Positions 1 to 8,706 of a stretch of DNA of 64,000 nt are shown here, one piece after another. This DNA is from Streptomyces beigongshangae (GTDB lineage Bacteria; Actinomycetota; Actinomycetes; Streptomycetales; Streptomycetaceae): contig NZ_JAHKJW010000047.1 of assembly GCF_019710745.1 (NCBI RefSeq), forward strand, positions 1 through 64,000, read 5' to 3'. A program made the position numbers and the translations under genes. The notes under the pieces were generated by a model. That model saw only the letters and a program-made list of their open reading frames with translations, was not told where the DNA came from and searched no databases. Within the stretch, counting starts at the first letter, position 1. Every line of letters starts with the position of its first letter.

Positions 1-220
1 ACGCGGGCACAGCCCCTGAACTGCCCAGCACTCAGAACAAGCACCGTTGCAGTACTAACCTCGAAGTTTCGTGACGGTCCGCCGACGGAGTCGGTGGACC
101 GTTTCGCATTCTGTGAGTGGTCGTGGGCAGGCCAGTAGCCCGAGTGTCGCGTCGGGTGGGCGCCGGGTTCCACTCTCCGGGCTGCGATGGTGCTGCTCGC
201 AGGGACGGGGAAGCTGCTGT

Positions 221-1596
221 TCAGCCGGGGTTGGGGAGGAGAGCGAACCGGGCCAGGGCTGCGGTGATTTCTCGTGTCCAGGGCCAGTGGCTGGCGAAGC
301 GGAGAATGCGCTGGCGGCCGGTGGTGACGAGTTGTCCGGCCGCGGTGAACAGGCGGAGCCGCAGGCGGCGGGGCTCCCAGAGCCTGACCTTGCCGGTCAG
401 GGTGAGCATGGGCATCCAGGCCAGCAGGGCGAGTGCGATCTGGACGATCTCCAGCCAGATCCGGTTCTGGGCGGTGCGGTGCAGCGGCAGGTTGCGTAGG
501 CCGCTGGCCCGGGCGGCCCGGATGTGGTCCTCGGCCCTCGCCCTCAGCCGGTGACGGAGTTCGAGTTCGGCGATCGGCCTGCCGACGGTGTTTGTCGCGA
601 AGCACGTGAGACGCATGCCGTCCGTGTCCGTGAACCTCAACTGGGCTCCGGGATGCGGCCGTTCCTTGCGGACGATCAGCCGCATGCCCTGTGGCCAGCT
701 CTCCAGCACGTCACCGGTGAGCTCGGCGATCTAGGCTCCGTCCCTCACCTCGCAGTCCGTCTCGACGGCCGGGGTCCATGTCGGCTCAGGGATCTTCAGT
801 GCGTGCTGGTGGATCGCCTCGGTGATCGTCATTCCGACGGAATGCGGCAGCCATCGACCCCGCTGGGCGAGCCAGGAAACGAACTCGTGGGTGCCGCCTG
901 CGGAGTCGGTGCGGATCAGGGTCTGTCGTCCTCGCCGGTATTTCTTGGGGAGTTGGGCCAGGGTGAGGCGGGTGGCGGTGATGTGGTCGGCGGCAGTATT
1001 CGATCCCGCGTTCCCCGGCCGCAGCAGGGCCGCGACGGGTTCGCCGGTTCCGCCCGAGCCGTGGTCGAGGAAGGCTGTCAGCGGGTGATGGCCGTAGGTC
1101 TTCTTCCAGGTCGCGGCAGCGTCCTGCTCGTCGGAGCCGGCGATCACGAGGACGCCGTCGATATCGACTACGACCTGGCCGTCGGCGTCCGGGACGTTCT
1201 CGCCGGCCAGCGACTAGACGCGGCCCCGGACTTCGGACCGTGCGGCTCGGGTGGCCTGCAGGGCCTTCTCGCCGGAGGCGGCGAGGGTGTCGATCAGGCG
1301 GGAGACGGTCGGGTCGGAGGCGACCGGCCCGAAGACGGCCGGCTCACACCGCAGCATCGCGACGTCCGCGAGGCAGTCCCCGCCCAGTGCGACCGCCAGG
1401 GCGACATCCAGGAGCATCTTGCCGGGATCGTGGACAGCCCGCGGCTTCCGCCACGGAGCCAGAGCCTGGGATACGGCCTGGTCAAGACCGTCTTGCGGAC
1501 CGTTTCGACGAGCAGGACCGACCCGGCCTGGGAGACGATCTGGCGGCCGTCGTCCTGGACGCGGACGCGCGGGTATGACGAGATAGGCTCTCTCAC
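221..1596 (-). pseudogene. IS1380-family transposase, broken
   Basis: Minus-strand remains of a DDE transposase of the IS1380 family. Recognisable blocks, in order, are an N-terminal stretch, the block around FGPVASDPTVSRL, the region around VVVDIDGVLVIAG that carries the first catalytic Asp, the block LLRPGNAGSNTAADHI, and a C-terminal tail with HRLRARAEDHIRA. The product is split by a frameshift near 1420 and by in-frame TAG codons at 1214-1216 and 731-733. It cannot make a working enzyme unless these are sequencing errors. The family usually has about 450-470 residues and the summed pieces fit that length. It marks the left side as insertion-rich. Family assignment is by pattern recall and is fairly firm. 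Confidence 0.8.
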
Positions 1597-1598
1597 CT

Positions 1599-1671
1599 GG
1601 AAAGTGCTCTTTTCCTTGCAGCCAACAGGACCCTCAGCAAGTCCTATCGTTGCAGGTCAAGAGCACTTTCC
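1599..1671. repeat. Inverted repeat at IS1380 upstream end
   Basis: GGAAAGTGCTCTT (1599-1611) is repeated inverted as AAGAGCACTTTCC (1659-1671). The similarity extends inward: both arms, read outward, start TGCA. It lies just upstream of the broken IS1380 transposase, so it may be the element's outer end plus a subterminal copy, or a promoter-region hairpin. No matching copy was found at the left side of the pseudogene. Confidence 0.6.
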
Positions 1672-1805
1672 GTGTTTCTGATCAGCTCTTGGACAGCTCG
1701 CCTCGTGAAAGCGCGAGGCTAAGGCGGTCCCGTGCGCCGCTTGTACGCCCTCGTGGTCGAAGACCAGTGGCCTGCCGCTCCGGCTCGCCCCCCGTCATGG
1801 CCTGC

Positions 1806-2669
1806 TCAGGGGTTCCAGAAGACGGTGGTGAACACGCGCTCGAAGCGTCGGGCTGCGAGGTCCTCGCGCTGGATCACCCAGTGGACGGTCGCACCTTCCC
1901 GCTTTTCCACGTCCCTGCCGGCGTACCAGTCGGCGAGGAGCACCCAGTCGGCCACGTCGTCCGAGACGGGACCGTCCCAGCGGCTGGCGCCCACCGCCTG
2001 CGCCGCGACGGACGCCGCGACGTCGACCGGGTCGAACTCCACGATCTCCTCGTCCGCGTATCCTCCGATCTGCATCTGCGCCGAGGGCGCGATGAGGTCC
2101 TTGGTGTCCTCCCAGATCTCGACGAGTTCGGAGCAGTAGGGATGCCCGGGAAGGTATACGGCTTCCTCCTCACCGGGGGGAACGACGAACCGGTGGCGGG
2201 GGAGCGACACGTCGGTCCGTGCGCGGAGCGGCCCCTCCGGATAGCTCGCGAACACCCTGTCGTACTCGGCGATGTTCGCCGGGTTCCATGCGTACCGATC
2301 CCGTCGCGTGACGGCCGCGTCGGCTGGCACGTGGATCACGGCGCCCATGGAAGTGCACTCCCCGGTCTCGGGCAGGGCGAAGAACAGCAGCCGGCCGTCG
2401 GGCGGCAAGGGGAGGTCCGTCGCGCCGGCCGGCAGTGCGGCGAGGTCGACCGAGGCCACGAAGGGGTGTCCGGGGTCCGGGGTGTCGGCCGGAAGCATCA
2501 GAGCGCCGCCGAACCGTCCCACGACCGGTCCGGTGTCGTCGTCGGACAGTGCCAGGGTGGCACAGGGACGGGCCGTGGCCAGCCACCGCTCCACATCGTC
2601 GGCCGGCACGCCTTGGGCCTCGGCTTCTTCACGGAAAGGACGGAACCGGTCCCGTATCGCAGACGTCAT
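1806..2669 (-). CDS. DUF1963 (YwqG-like) protein
   Basis: A 287-residue cytoplasmic protein of the DUF1963/YwqG type. Features seen are an N-terminal FRPFREEAEAQG segment, a FGGALMLPADTPDPGHPFV segment typical of the family entry into the beta fold, LLFFALPE, and a C-terminal VHWVIQREDLAARRF. No catalytic function is established for the family. An upstream in-frame start at 2777 exists, but the ATG at 2669 (MTSAIRDRF) fits family length better and drops a composition-poor leader. It lies 160 bp downstream of the DUF6461 gene on the same strand. The two may be co-transcribed, though nothing in the sequence proves it. Confidence 0.8.
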   Translation of the reverse strand: MTSAIRDRFRPFREEAEAQGVPADDVERWLATARPCATLALSDDDTGPVVGRFGGALMLPADTPDPGHPFVASVDLAALPAGATDLPLPPDGRLLFFALPETGECTSMGAVIHVPADAAVTRRDRYAWNPANIAEYDRVFASYPEGPLRARTDVSLPRHRFVVPPGEEEAVYLPGHPYCSELVEIWEDTKDLIAPSAQMQIGGYADEEIVEFDPVDVAASVAAQAVGASRWDGPVSDDVADWVLLADWYAGRDVEKREGATVHWVIQREDLAARRFERVFTTVFWNP

Positions 2670-2829
2670 GGGCGCACCGTACCGAACGAAGCGGAGGGCG
2701 GGGACAGCGCATTTCCCTTGTGGCGCCCACCCGTTGGCGTTCGACGACACGGCGTCACGAGCAGACCCCGAAGGCACCCCCGGCGGTCGGGCGCTGCCGC
2801 TCGCCCGACCGACGTCACGGGCAGCACCG

Positions 2830-3477
2830 TCAGCCGAACGGCAGGACCACCAGCGGAACCTGACGCAGGGCGCTCAGGGTGAGCGGGAGGCCGGCCAGAG
2901 CGCAGACGGCACGCATGGTGATGGAGCTGTCGGCCTTGCCCGGCTCGAGGTATCCCTCCTCCACGGTGCCGGCGGCTTCGAATGCCGCGCGCAGTTCGGC
3001 GGGCATACGGGGAAGATCCTCCTCCAGGGCGAGACCGTCGACGTCGACCCATGCGACCTGCTTGCCATTGACGGCATAGGTGAGGCTGGCGTCCCCGTTG
3101 ATGCTGAACACGCTCGTGGCCGCCATCCGTCCATCGGCGGACAGTGCCTCCGCCGCGTCCTCGAAGGTGAACCCGGAGTCGTCGTAGACGAAGGTCCACT
3201 CGCCGACGCGTCCCGCCAACAGCGCCGCGGACGACCCCGGGTCCATACCGAGAGCCGCGCACGGCAGTGACGTCCACTCATCCGGCCTGCTGTCGGGCAG
3301 TTCGCAGGGCTGCATCAACCTCGTTTTGGCGCCGAGCCTTTCCAGCGCCTCCGCCGGTTCGATGCCGTGCACGACGTGCAGGACGTGGTTCGGGGCGTCG
3401 GAGGCCAGATCAGTGATCCATATTGGCGTTCCTTCGGGGTCGAGTGTGTGCGGCGGAAAGCCGGGCGTGGGCATCAT
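2830..3477 (-). CDS. DUF6461-like protein
   Basis: A 215-residue cytoplasmic protein. The pattern WITDLASDAPNHVLHVVHGI near the N-terminus, then GEWTFVYDDSGFTFEDAAEALS, and FSINGDASLTYAVNGKQV in the middle, resembles Streptomyces DUF6461 proteins of unknown function. A GGAAAGAGG ribosome-binding sequence precedes paired ATG codons at 3477 and 3474. A second likely member of the family is at 43475-44101. The hydrophobic C-terminus (LPLTLSALRQVPLVVLPFG) is not long enough for a clear membrane anchor. Function is unknown and the family call is moderate. Confidence 0.65.
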   Translation of the reverse strand: MMPTPGFPPHTLDPEGTPIWITDLASDAPNHVLHVVHGIEPAEALERLGAKTRLMQPCELPDSRPDEWTSLPCAALGMDPGSSAALLAGRVGEWTFVYDDSGFTFEDAAEALSADGRMAATSVFSINGDASLTYAVNGKQVAWVDVDGLALEEDLPRMPAELRAAFEAAGTVEEGYLEPGKADSSITMRAVCALAGLPLTLSALRQVPLVVLPFG

Positions 3478-4214
3478 GGACCTCTTTCCTCAGGGGCGCG
3501 TGTGGCCTTCCCGGCAGCGCTGCCGCAGGTGACGCCGGGAGGACCTGCGGCTGGCAACGCCCCGATCGGGGAATGACGACGGTTACCGTAGCCCCCGCCC
3601 CCCTCTCGCCACATCCCTCGACTGGACCTGTTGCACCGGTAATGCAGAACGACGAGATGCATCCAACGAGCACACGTGCTCGCCGTCCTGAGCGGCGAAC
3701 TCGGCGGCGGGGCACTGGGCCTTTCCCAACCTCAGTTGAGGCATGGTGAAGGGCGAGAACGGTCTTCACGATGTCGGTGATCCGGTTGGTACTGCAGCGG
3801 AGCTTTCGCAGGAGGCGCCAGCTTTTGAACATGACCATGGCCTCCTCGCCGATGCATCGGTTCTTGGCGTGGCTGCTGCGGCGGAGGCGTACTGGTCGGC
3901 AGCCCCGCCCGCGCGGAGACGACGGACAGGACGTGCCAGCCCGTCCATATTCCGGCCAGTAGGGGACCGGCGAGTCCGGCGGCTCCCCGTGCCATCGTCG
4001 CGAAAGGCAACTGCGCCAGCGCCTTGGCGGCGGCGCGAAGAGGCCACCCGGACCCGGCTGCACGTGCCCGGCCCCAAGGAACAGTTCCTGTCATGTCCGG
4101 GCGCCCCTTTATGGCTTTCATGGGCATGGCTGCGTCCAGTGCACAGGATCGGATCGCGGTCGCCGCCCGTGGGACGCGCCTGCCCTGCTGCTGGTGGTCG
4201 GCGGGGGCTGCGGC
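3478..4214 (-). pseudogene. Gene-poor stretch with transposase C-terminal scrap
   Basis: Only one recognisable piece was seen. Minus-strand bases about 3735-3872 encode EEAMVMFKSWRLLRKLRCS followed by NRITDIVKTVLALHHAS, the C-terminal end of a DDE transposase with no N-terminal part in reach. Next to it a minus-strand reading frame from 4094 (MTGTVPWGRA) encodes a short hydrophobic-looking stretch that then runs into the transposase scrap in another frame. It may be a small membrane protein cut by the insertion, but I cannot support it further. The remainder (3478-3730) shows no gene. Confidence 0.55.
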
Positions 4215-5918
4215 TCAGACTGCCCTGATGGGCCGGTAGGCCGGCTGCCACATGGCGGCCCGGATGCGCTCTTCGATGCGCTCGTCGATCTCCGTGCGGG
4301 CCACGCCGTCGTCCGCGGCGGCCCGGGCGACGGCGACCGCGACCGCGACGGACGTCTCGTGGAGCTGTGTGATCAGGGGCAGGATCGGCGCACCGGCGGC
4401 GGTGGCGTCGGTCTGCGCGGCGACGGCGTGCGCGGCCGCGGTGAGCATGGCGTCGGTGACACGGTCGGCTCCGGCGACCAGGGCACCCAGGCCGAGTCCG
4501 GGGAAGACCAGCGCGTTGTTGGCCTGCCCGATCTGGTAGGTGACGCCCTCGTGGTCGACCGGGCCGAACGGGCTGCCCGTGGCGATCAGGGCCCGGCCCC
4601 CGGACCAGGCCAGGAGGTCGGCGGGAACGGCCTCGGCCAGACGGGTGGGGTTGGACATGGGCAGGATGATCGGCCGGTCGGCGTGCGCGGCCATGGTGCG
4701 GACGATGTCCTCGGTGAAGGCGCCGCCCTGGCCGGAGGTGCCGATCAAGATGGTGGGCCGCACCCGTGAGACCACTTCGGCCAGCGGGATACCACCGAGG
4801 GTGTCGTCGTGCTGCCAGCCCTCGACGTCGGCCGAGGAGCGGGCGTAGCGCAGCTGGAAGTCGCGCGTGCCGCTCTGGCCCTCGGTGAGCAGCCCGTGCC
4901 GGTCCACCGCCCAGATCCGGGACGTGGCCTGCGCGGGATCCAGTCCGTCGGCGACGAGCGCGTCACGCAGCTGGTCGGCGACACCGACGCCCGCGGTCCC
5001 GGCGCCGAAGACGACGATGCGGTGCTCGCGCAGAGGCAGGCTGCTGGCGGCGACGCCCGCCAGGACAGCGGCCAGATTGACGGCGCCGGTGCCCTGGATG
5101 TCGTCGTTGAAGGTGAAGGCATTCTCCCGGTAGCGCTCCAGGATGCGGCGGGCATTGGCCGGGCCGAAGTCCTCCCAGTGCAGCAGGGCCTTGGGGAACA
5201 GCGCCGTTGCCGCGCTGACGAAGGCGTCGATGAAGCAGTCGTAGGTCTGCCGGTCGACACGCTTGTGGTGGGTGCCGAGGTAGAGGGGGTTGTCGAGGAG
5301 TTCCTCGCGGTTGGTGCCGGCGTCCAGCATCACCGCGAGGGTGCGGTGCGGGTCGACGCCCGCGGCCGCGGTGTAGACGGCCAGTTTGCCGACCGCGATG
5401 TCGATGCCGCCCACGCCCCAGTCGCCGATACCGAGAATGGCCTCGCCGTCGGTGGCGACGATGAGGTCCACATCGCCGGGACCCAGACCTGAGGCACGCA
5501 GGGAACGTTCGATGTCCTGGGGGGCATCAGCGCTCAGGTAGATGCCGCGGGGACGACGGTACTCAAAGCTGTAACGCTCGATCGCCGTGCCCACGGTGGG
5601 GGTATACACGATGGGCAGCATCTGCGCCAGGTGGTCCCCGAGCAGCCGGTAGAACAGGACCTCGTTGCGATCGTGCAGCGCACTCAGGTAGACGTTCTTG
5701 GCCAGGTCGGAGGGCTGCGCCCGGTACTGCTGATACGCCCGCTCCGCCTGTTGTTCCAGGGTGAGCACTTGCGCGGGGACCAGACCCACCAGATCCAGCT
5801 CACGCCGCTGCTCCTGCGTGAACGCGGTGCCGCGGTTGAGGCGGGGGTTGGTCAGGACAGCTCGCCCGCGGGCGGTGGTCTCAAGGACGGCTGCCGGCTG
5901 CTGATGCTGCTCGGACAT
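4215..5918 (-). CDS. NAD-dependent malic enzyme
   Basis: A 567-residue malate dehydrogenase (oxaloacetate-decarboxylating). It converts L-malate to pyruvate and CO2 with reduction of NAD(P), linking the TCA cycle to gluconeogenesis and precursor supply. The large-subunit architecture is complete. The malic N-terminal domain has catalytic Tyr105 in YTPTVG and Lys178 in DIAVGKLAVY. The metal ligands Glu249 and Asp250 lie in HWED and Asp273 in NDDIQGTG. The Rossmann motif is FGAGTAGVGVAD at 304-315. The length is that of the SfcA/MaeA class. It starts at ATG 5918 (MSEQHQQPAA). It is a single gene with no operon partner. Cofactor preference (NAD against NADP) cannot be settled by eye. Confidence 0.93.
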   Translation of the reverse strand: MSEQHQQPAAVLETTARGRAVLTNPRLNRGTAFTQEQRRELDLVGLVPAQVLTLEQQAERAYQQYRAQPSDLAKNVYLSALHDRNEVLFYRLLGDHLAQMLPIVYTPTVGTAIERYSFEYRRPRGIYLSADAPQDIERSLRASGLGPGDVDLIVATDGEAILGIGDWGVGGIDIAVGKLAVYTAAAGVDPHRTLAVMLDAGTNREELLDNPLYLGTHHKRVDRQTYDCFIDAFVSAATALFPKALLHWEDFGPANARRILERYRENAFTFNDDIQGTGAVNLAAVLAGVAASSLPLREHRIVVFGAGTAGVGVADQLRDALVADGLDPAQATSRIWAVDRHGLLTEGQSGTRDFQLRYARSSADVEGWQHDDTLGGIPLAEVVSRVRPTILIGTSGQGGAFTEDIVRTMAAHADRPIILPMSNPTRLAEAVPADLLAWSGGRALIATGSPFGPVDHEGVTYQIGQANNALVFPGLGLGALVAGADRVTDAMLTAAAHAVAAQTDATAAGAPILPLITQLHETSVAVAVAVARAAADDGVARTEIDERIEERIRAAMWQPAYRPIRAV

Positions 5919-6257
5919 GGCTCAACTCCAGGGTGACGCAGGTGAAACGGAAGGAATGTCAACCAGCTTGCGCCCCCACCTGCCCATGCGCCCAATGCCT
6001 GATTACACCCAAAATCATACTCTTGGTGCATGCATTATCAGGTGTGGAGACGTACCGGGCGGGGGTTGAGGGGACATCAAGCGCCGGGCACTGGATGCCC
6101 GCTCATCGAAGAGGCGGACCGTTGCCGTGAGCTCGGCGGGACGCCGGTGCGCCGTGCCGTCCGGGCGGCAACAGGGTCTCGGACGGCACGGCGCCGGGAC
6201 GCAGGACCTCGCAAGCGGCACGGTCGCCGGGGCGCAGCGGCACGGTCGCCGGGGCGC
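5919..6257. other. Intergenic region: terminator hairpin and 21-bp direct repeat
   Basis: No gene was seen. Downstream of the MFS stop (minus strand) a 21-bp sequence is repeated at 6215-6235 and 6237-6257, ending exactly at the MFS stop codon. Beyond it a 15-bp perfect inverted repeat (6149-6163 with 6180-6194, arm GCGCCGTGCCGTCCG) with a 16-nt loop is a good factor-independent-type terminator for the MFS transcript. The part next to 5918 should hold the malic-enzyme promoter, but I see no convincing -35/-10 pair. Confidence 0.6.
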
Positions 6258-7577
6258 TCAGCGCCGGCTGGCCGGGGCCGGGGTGGTGCCTGCGGTGGGA
6301 TCGGTGACGGTCTGCGGGTTCAGCGTTACCGCGGGCTGGAGGCCGGTTGCGGCGCTCTTGGTGCGGCGCAGGGCGGTGAGGCCGAACGGGATCGACAGCA
6401 GGGCGAGCGCGGCGACGGCGCTGACGTAACCGATCGCGGTGTCGCGCAGGCCCGCAGAGGGGATGAGGAGGCCGGCCGCGATGGCCGGAACACTGTTGGC
6501 CAGGTAGCAGACGACGTAGACGGCAGAGAACAGCTGGGCGCGCTTTTCGTGGGCGGCGGTCTGCGCCAGCATCCGGAAGGCGCCGAAGAAGGCGGTGCCG
6601 AAGCCGACTCCGGCGACGACGGTCGCGGCCAGGAGCAGAGCCGTGGACGGCATCAGGAGCGCCGGCAGGGTCATCAGGGCGCCGACGACCAGGGACACGG
6701 ACCCGAGCAGCATCATCGGCAGCGGGGCCATGGCGCGCAGCACGACACAGGCGAGGGCCGCAGCCCCGGGGAGCAGGGCCACCACGAGTCCGGCGACCAG
6801 GTGGTTGTCGGTGTGAAGGATGTTGACGGTCAGCGACGATCCGAGGGAGAAGTACAGGCCGCCGATCGCCCAGCTGGCGACGAAGGGCGGTACGGCGATC
6901 AGGAAGGCCTTGCGGTCGGCGTGCGGCACCGAGACCCGGGGCTGCAGGGAAGCGCGTGTGCCCGGACGCAGCGGTGAGGTCTCGGGCACCAGCAGCACCG
7001 CTGCCCCCAGCAACGTGGTGGCGGCCGTGAGCAGAGCGAAGATGACGATGTGAGGAGAGGGCGCGAACTGCGTGAACACGCCCCCGACCAGGGCGCCGAC
7101 GGCCATACCGCCTGCGGTGCCGGCGCTGTTGAGGAGCGCGCCGAGCTTGGAGCCCGGGTGCTGCAGATCGATCAGTCCTGCGCTGATGGCGCCGGTGGCG
7201 GCCCCGGTGGCAAGGCCCTGGAGGATCCGCCCGACGATGAGCTGGCCCACCCCTCCGGCGGTGAGCATGACGGCCATCGCCGCCGCTTCGCCGACGAGGG
7301 CGACGGCCAGAACCGGACGGCGGCCCAGATGGTCCGAGAGGCTTCCGACGACGAGCAGGGAGACCAGCAGCGCCAGCGCGTAGACGGCGAAAACCACGGT
7401 CAGGGCGGTGGCCGACAGACCCCAGCGCCGTGCGTACTCGGAGTACAGGGGGGAGGGTGCGCTACTGGCCGCCATGAAGGTGAGCTGGACGAGGCCCAGC
7501 AGCCAGAAGGCGGTTGCCCGCGACAGGCGCGGGGCACGGCCGCCGGCTACCGGATCAGGCCGAGGGACGGAGGACAT
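6258..7577 (-). CDS. MFS transporter, drug-exporter type
   Basis: A 439-residue integral membrane protein with about 12 hydrophobic segments. It is a major facilitator superfamily member of the proton-coupled efflux type. The loop between segments 2 and 3 carries the family signature GSLSDHLGRRPVL, and GRILQGLATGAATG follows in segment 5. The substrate is not predictable. ATG at 7577 (MSSVPRPD) is chosen over an upstream frame that begins at 7634 inside the shared promoter region. It is divergent from an ArsR-type repressor gene, with two similar operator-like repeats between them, which implies ligand-relieved repression of the exporter. Confidence 0.85.
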   Translation of the reverse strand: MSSVPRPDPVAGGRAPRLSRATAFWLLGLVQLTFMAASSAPSPLYSEYARRWGLSATALTVVFAVYALALLVSLLVVGSLSDHLGRRPVLAVALVGEAAAMAVMLTAGGVGQLIVGRILQGLATGAATGAISAGLIDLQHPGSKLGALLNSAGTAGGMAVGALVGGVFTQFAPSPHIVIFALLTAATTLLGAAVLLVPETSPLRPGTRASLQPRVSVPHADRKAFLIAVPPFVASWAIGGLYFSLGSSLTVNILHTDNHLVAGLVVALLPGAAALACVVLRAMAPLPMMLLGSVSLVVGALMTLPALLMPSTALLLAATVVAGVGFGTAFFGAFRMLAQTAAHEKRAQLFSAVYVVCYLANSVPAIAAGLLIPSAGLRDTAIGYVSAVAALALLSIPFGLTALRRTKSAATGLQPAVTLNPQTVTDPTAGTTPAPASRR

Positions 7578-7591
7578 GAGGACTCCAACGA

Positions 7592-7662
7592 GAGTTCTAA
7601 AAAACTCGAACAGTTGGAGCGTACGTCGCCACAATCGATAGTTCCAATTTTCTCAAACAGTT
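7592..7662. promoter_or_regulatory. Direct-repeat operator candidates between MFS and ArsR genes
   Basis: Two 24-bp copies, 7592-7615 and 7639-7662, are spaced 47 bp apart and agree at 17 of 24 positions. Both contain AGTTC, an A/T run and CTC(G/A)AACAGTT. They fill most of the 107-bp divergent intergenic region and are good candidates for binding sites of the adjacent ArsR-type regulator. A further CTCGAAC-like half-site precedes the regulator's ATG at 7676. Confidence 0.55.
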
Positions 7663-7684
7663 ATGGTTCCAGTATCCTCGAACC

Positions 7685-7996
7685 ATGAGTGCGAAGACGC
7701 GCGAGTTCACCCACCCGGAGACCGCCCGGCTGGAGATGACCGATGTCCTCTTCGCCCTGAGTGACCCCATCCGGCTGGAACTGGTGCGGCGCCTTGCGGC
7801 CGACGGCCCGCTCGAGGTGGCGGAGTGCCAGCCGCGCTCCGGCCCGATCCCGAAGTCGACGCTCTCGCACCACGTGAAGACCCTCCGTGAGGCCGGGGTC
7901 ATCCGCAACGAGCCCCAGGGGCGCAGACGTTCGCTCAGCCTGCGCCGCGAGGACCTGGAGTCCCGCTTTCCCGGGTTGCTGGACGCCGTCCTGTGA
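7685..7996 (+). CDS. ArsR-type winged-helix repressor
   Basis: A 103-residue DNA-binding protein. A winged helix-turn-helix covers most of it, with the entry LFALSDPIRLELVRRLA, the recognition helix around STLSHHVKTLREAGVI and a wing at PQGRRRSLSLRREDL. No CxC metal motif is visible, so an organic ligand or redox signal is more likely than metal sensing. It is divergently transcribed from the MFS exporter and probably represses both itself and the exporter through the repeats in the intergenic region. Starts at ATG 7685. Confidence 0.85.
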   Translation: MSAKTREFTHPETARLEMTDVLFALSDPIRLELVRRLAADGPLEVAECQPRSGPIPKSTLSHHVKTLREAGVIRNEPQGRRRSLSLRREDLESRFPGLLDAVL

Positions 7997-8049
7997 CCAT
8001 GGGGTGACGCCGCCGGCCGCGGGCTCCGCCGGCCCGGGCCGGTGCGAGG

Positions 8050-8502
8050 TCAGGCCGCACCTGAGGTGGACTGGACCTCGACCTCGTCGACGGTGAGGGC
8101 GCGCCCGTCGTGGGCGCGCATCTCCAGGGGCGCCACCGCCTTACGGTCCTTGGTGTCGACGAGTTGCAGCCGTTCCTCCTCCTCGTCGAACAGGTAGGCC
8201 TCGCCCCACTGCCGCAGTGCCACCAGGGCGACGCGGAGGGCCTTGCCCTTCTCCGTGAGCCGGTACTGGTGATACAGGCTTCCGTCGGAGGCGGGCTCGG
8301 TCACCAGGACGCCCGCCTCCACCAGCTTGCTCAGCCGGGCGCTGAGGATGTTGCGCGCGCAGCCCAGGCTGCGCTGGAAGTCGCTGAACCGGCTCACCCC
8401 GTTCAGGGCGTCGCGGACGATGAGCAGGGACCACCAGTCGCCCACCTCGCCGAGTGACCGGGCGACCGGACAGGTCGCCTCGCTGAGATCCGTCTTCCGC
8501 AT
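8050..8502 (-). CDS. HxlR-family transcriptional regulator
   Basis: A 150-residue regulator. The HxlR signature is clear: Cys11 in ATCPVARSLGEVGDWWSLLIV, then the winged-helix block FSDFQRSLGCARNILSARL and the wing YHQYRLTEKGKAL. The N-terminal Cys is often the redox or electrophile sensor in this family. A tail after residue 115 is longer than usual. It is divergent from a crotonase-family gene with palindromic TTTAAACC elements between the two. It probably controls that gene and perhaps the downstream hydrolase. Confidence 0.88.
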   Translation of the reverse strand: MRKTDLSEATCPVARSLGEVGDWWSLLIVRDALNGVSRFSDFQRSLGCARNILSARLSKLVEAGVLVTEPASDGSLYHQYRLTEKGKALRVALVALRQWGEAYLFDEEEERLQLVDTKDRKAVAPLEMRAHDGRALTVDEVEVQSTSGAA

Positions 8503-8528
8503 CGGTGTGTCCTCCCTCGTGCGTACGA

Positions 8529-8657
8529 GGTTTCAACTTTAAACCAATATGGCCGTAGGGCTCCGGATGGGCAGTCCTGCAGATCGCAGGTCTCACCAGC
8601 AGTGACTGTTCGGCACCCAGCGTTGCATCCAGTTGCATTTTTAAACCAGTCGGGTTC
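8529..8657. promoter_or_regulatory. Repeated TTTAAACCA elements in HxlR/crotonase divergent promoter
   Basis: TTTAAACCA occurs at 8538-8546 and 8640-8648. Each is part of an inverted repeat: GGTTT(7)AAACC at 8529-8545 next to the HxlR start, and AACC(5)GGTT at 8644-8656 next to the crotonase start. One site per promoter suits autoregulation plus target control by an HxlR dimer. The assignment to HxlR is inferred from position. Confidence 0.5.
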
Positions 8658-8706
8658 ATGATGGCGAAGGCGGCACCCACCCGGGGCCGCCGACGGAGGA
8701 ACTGAA

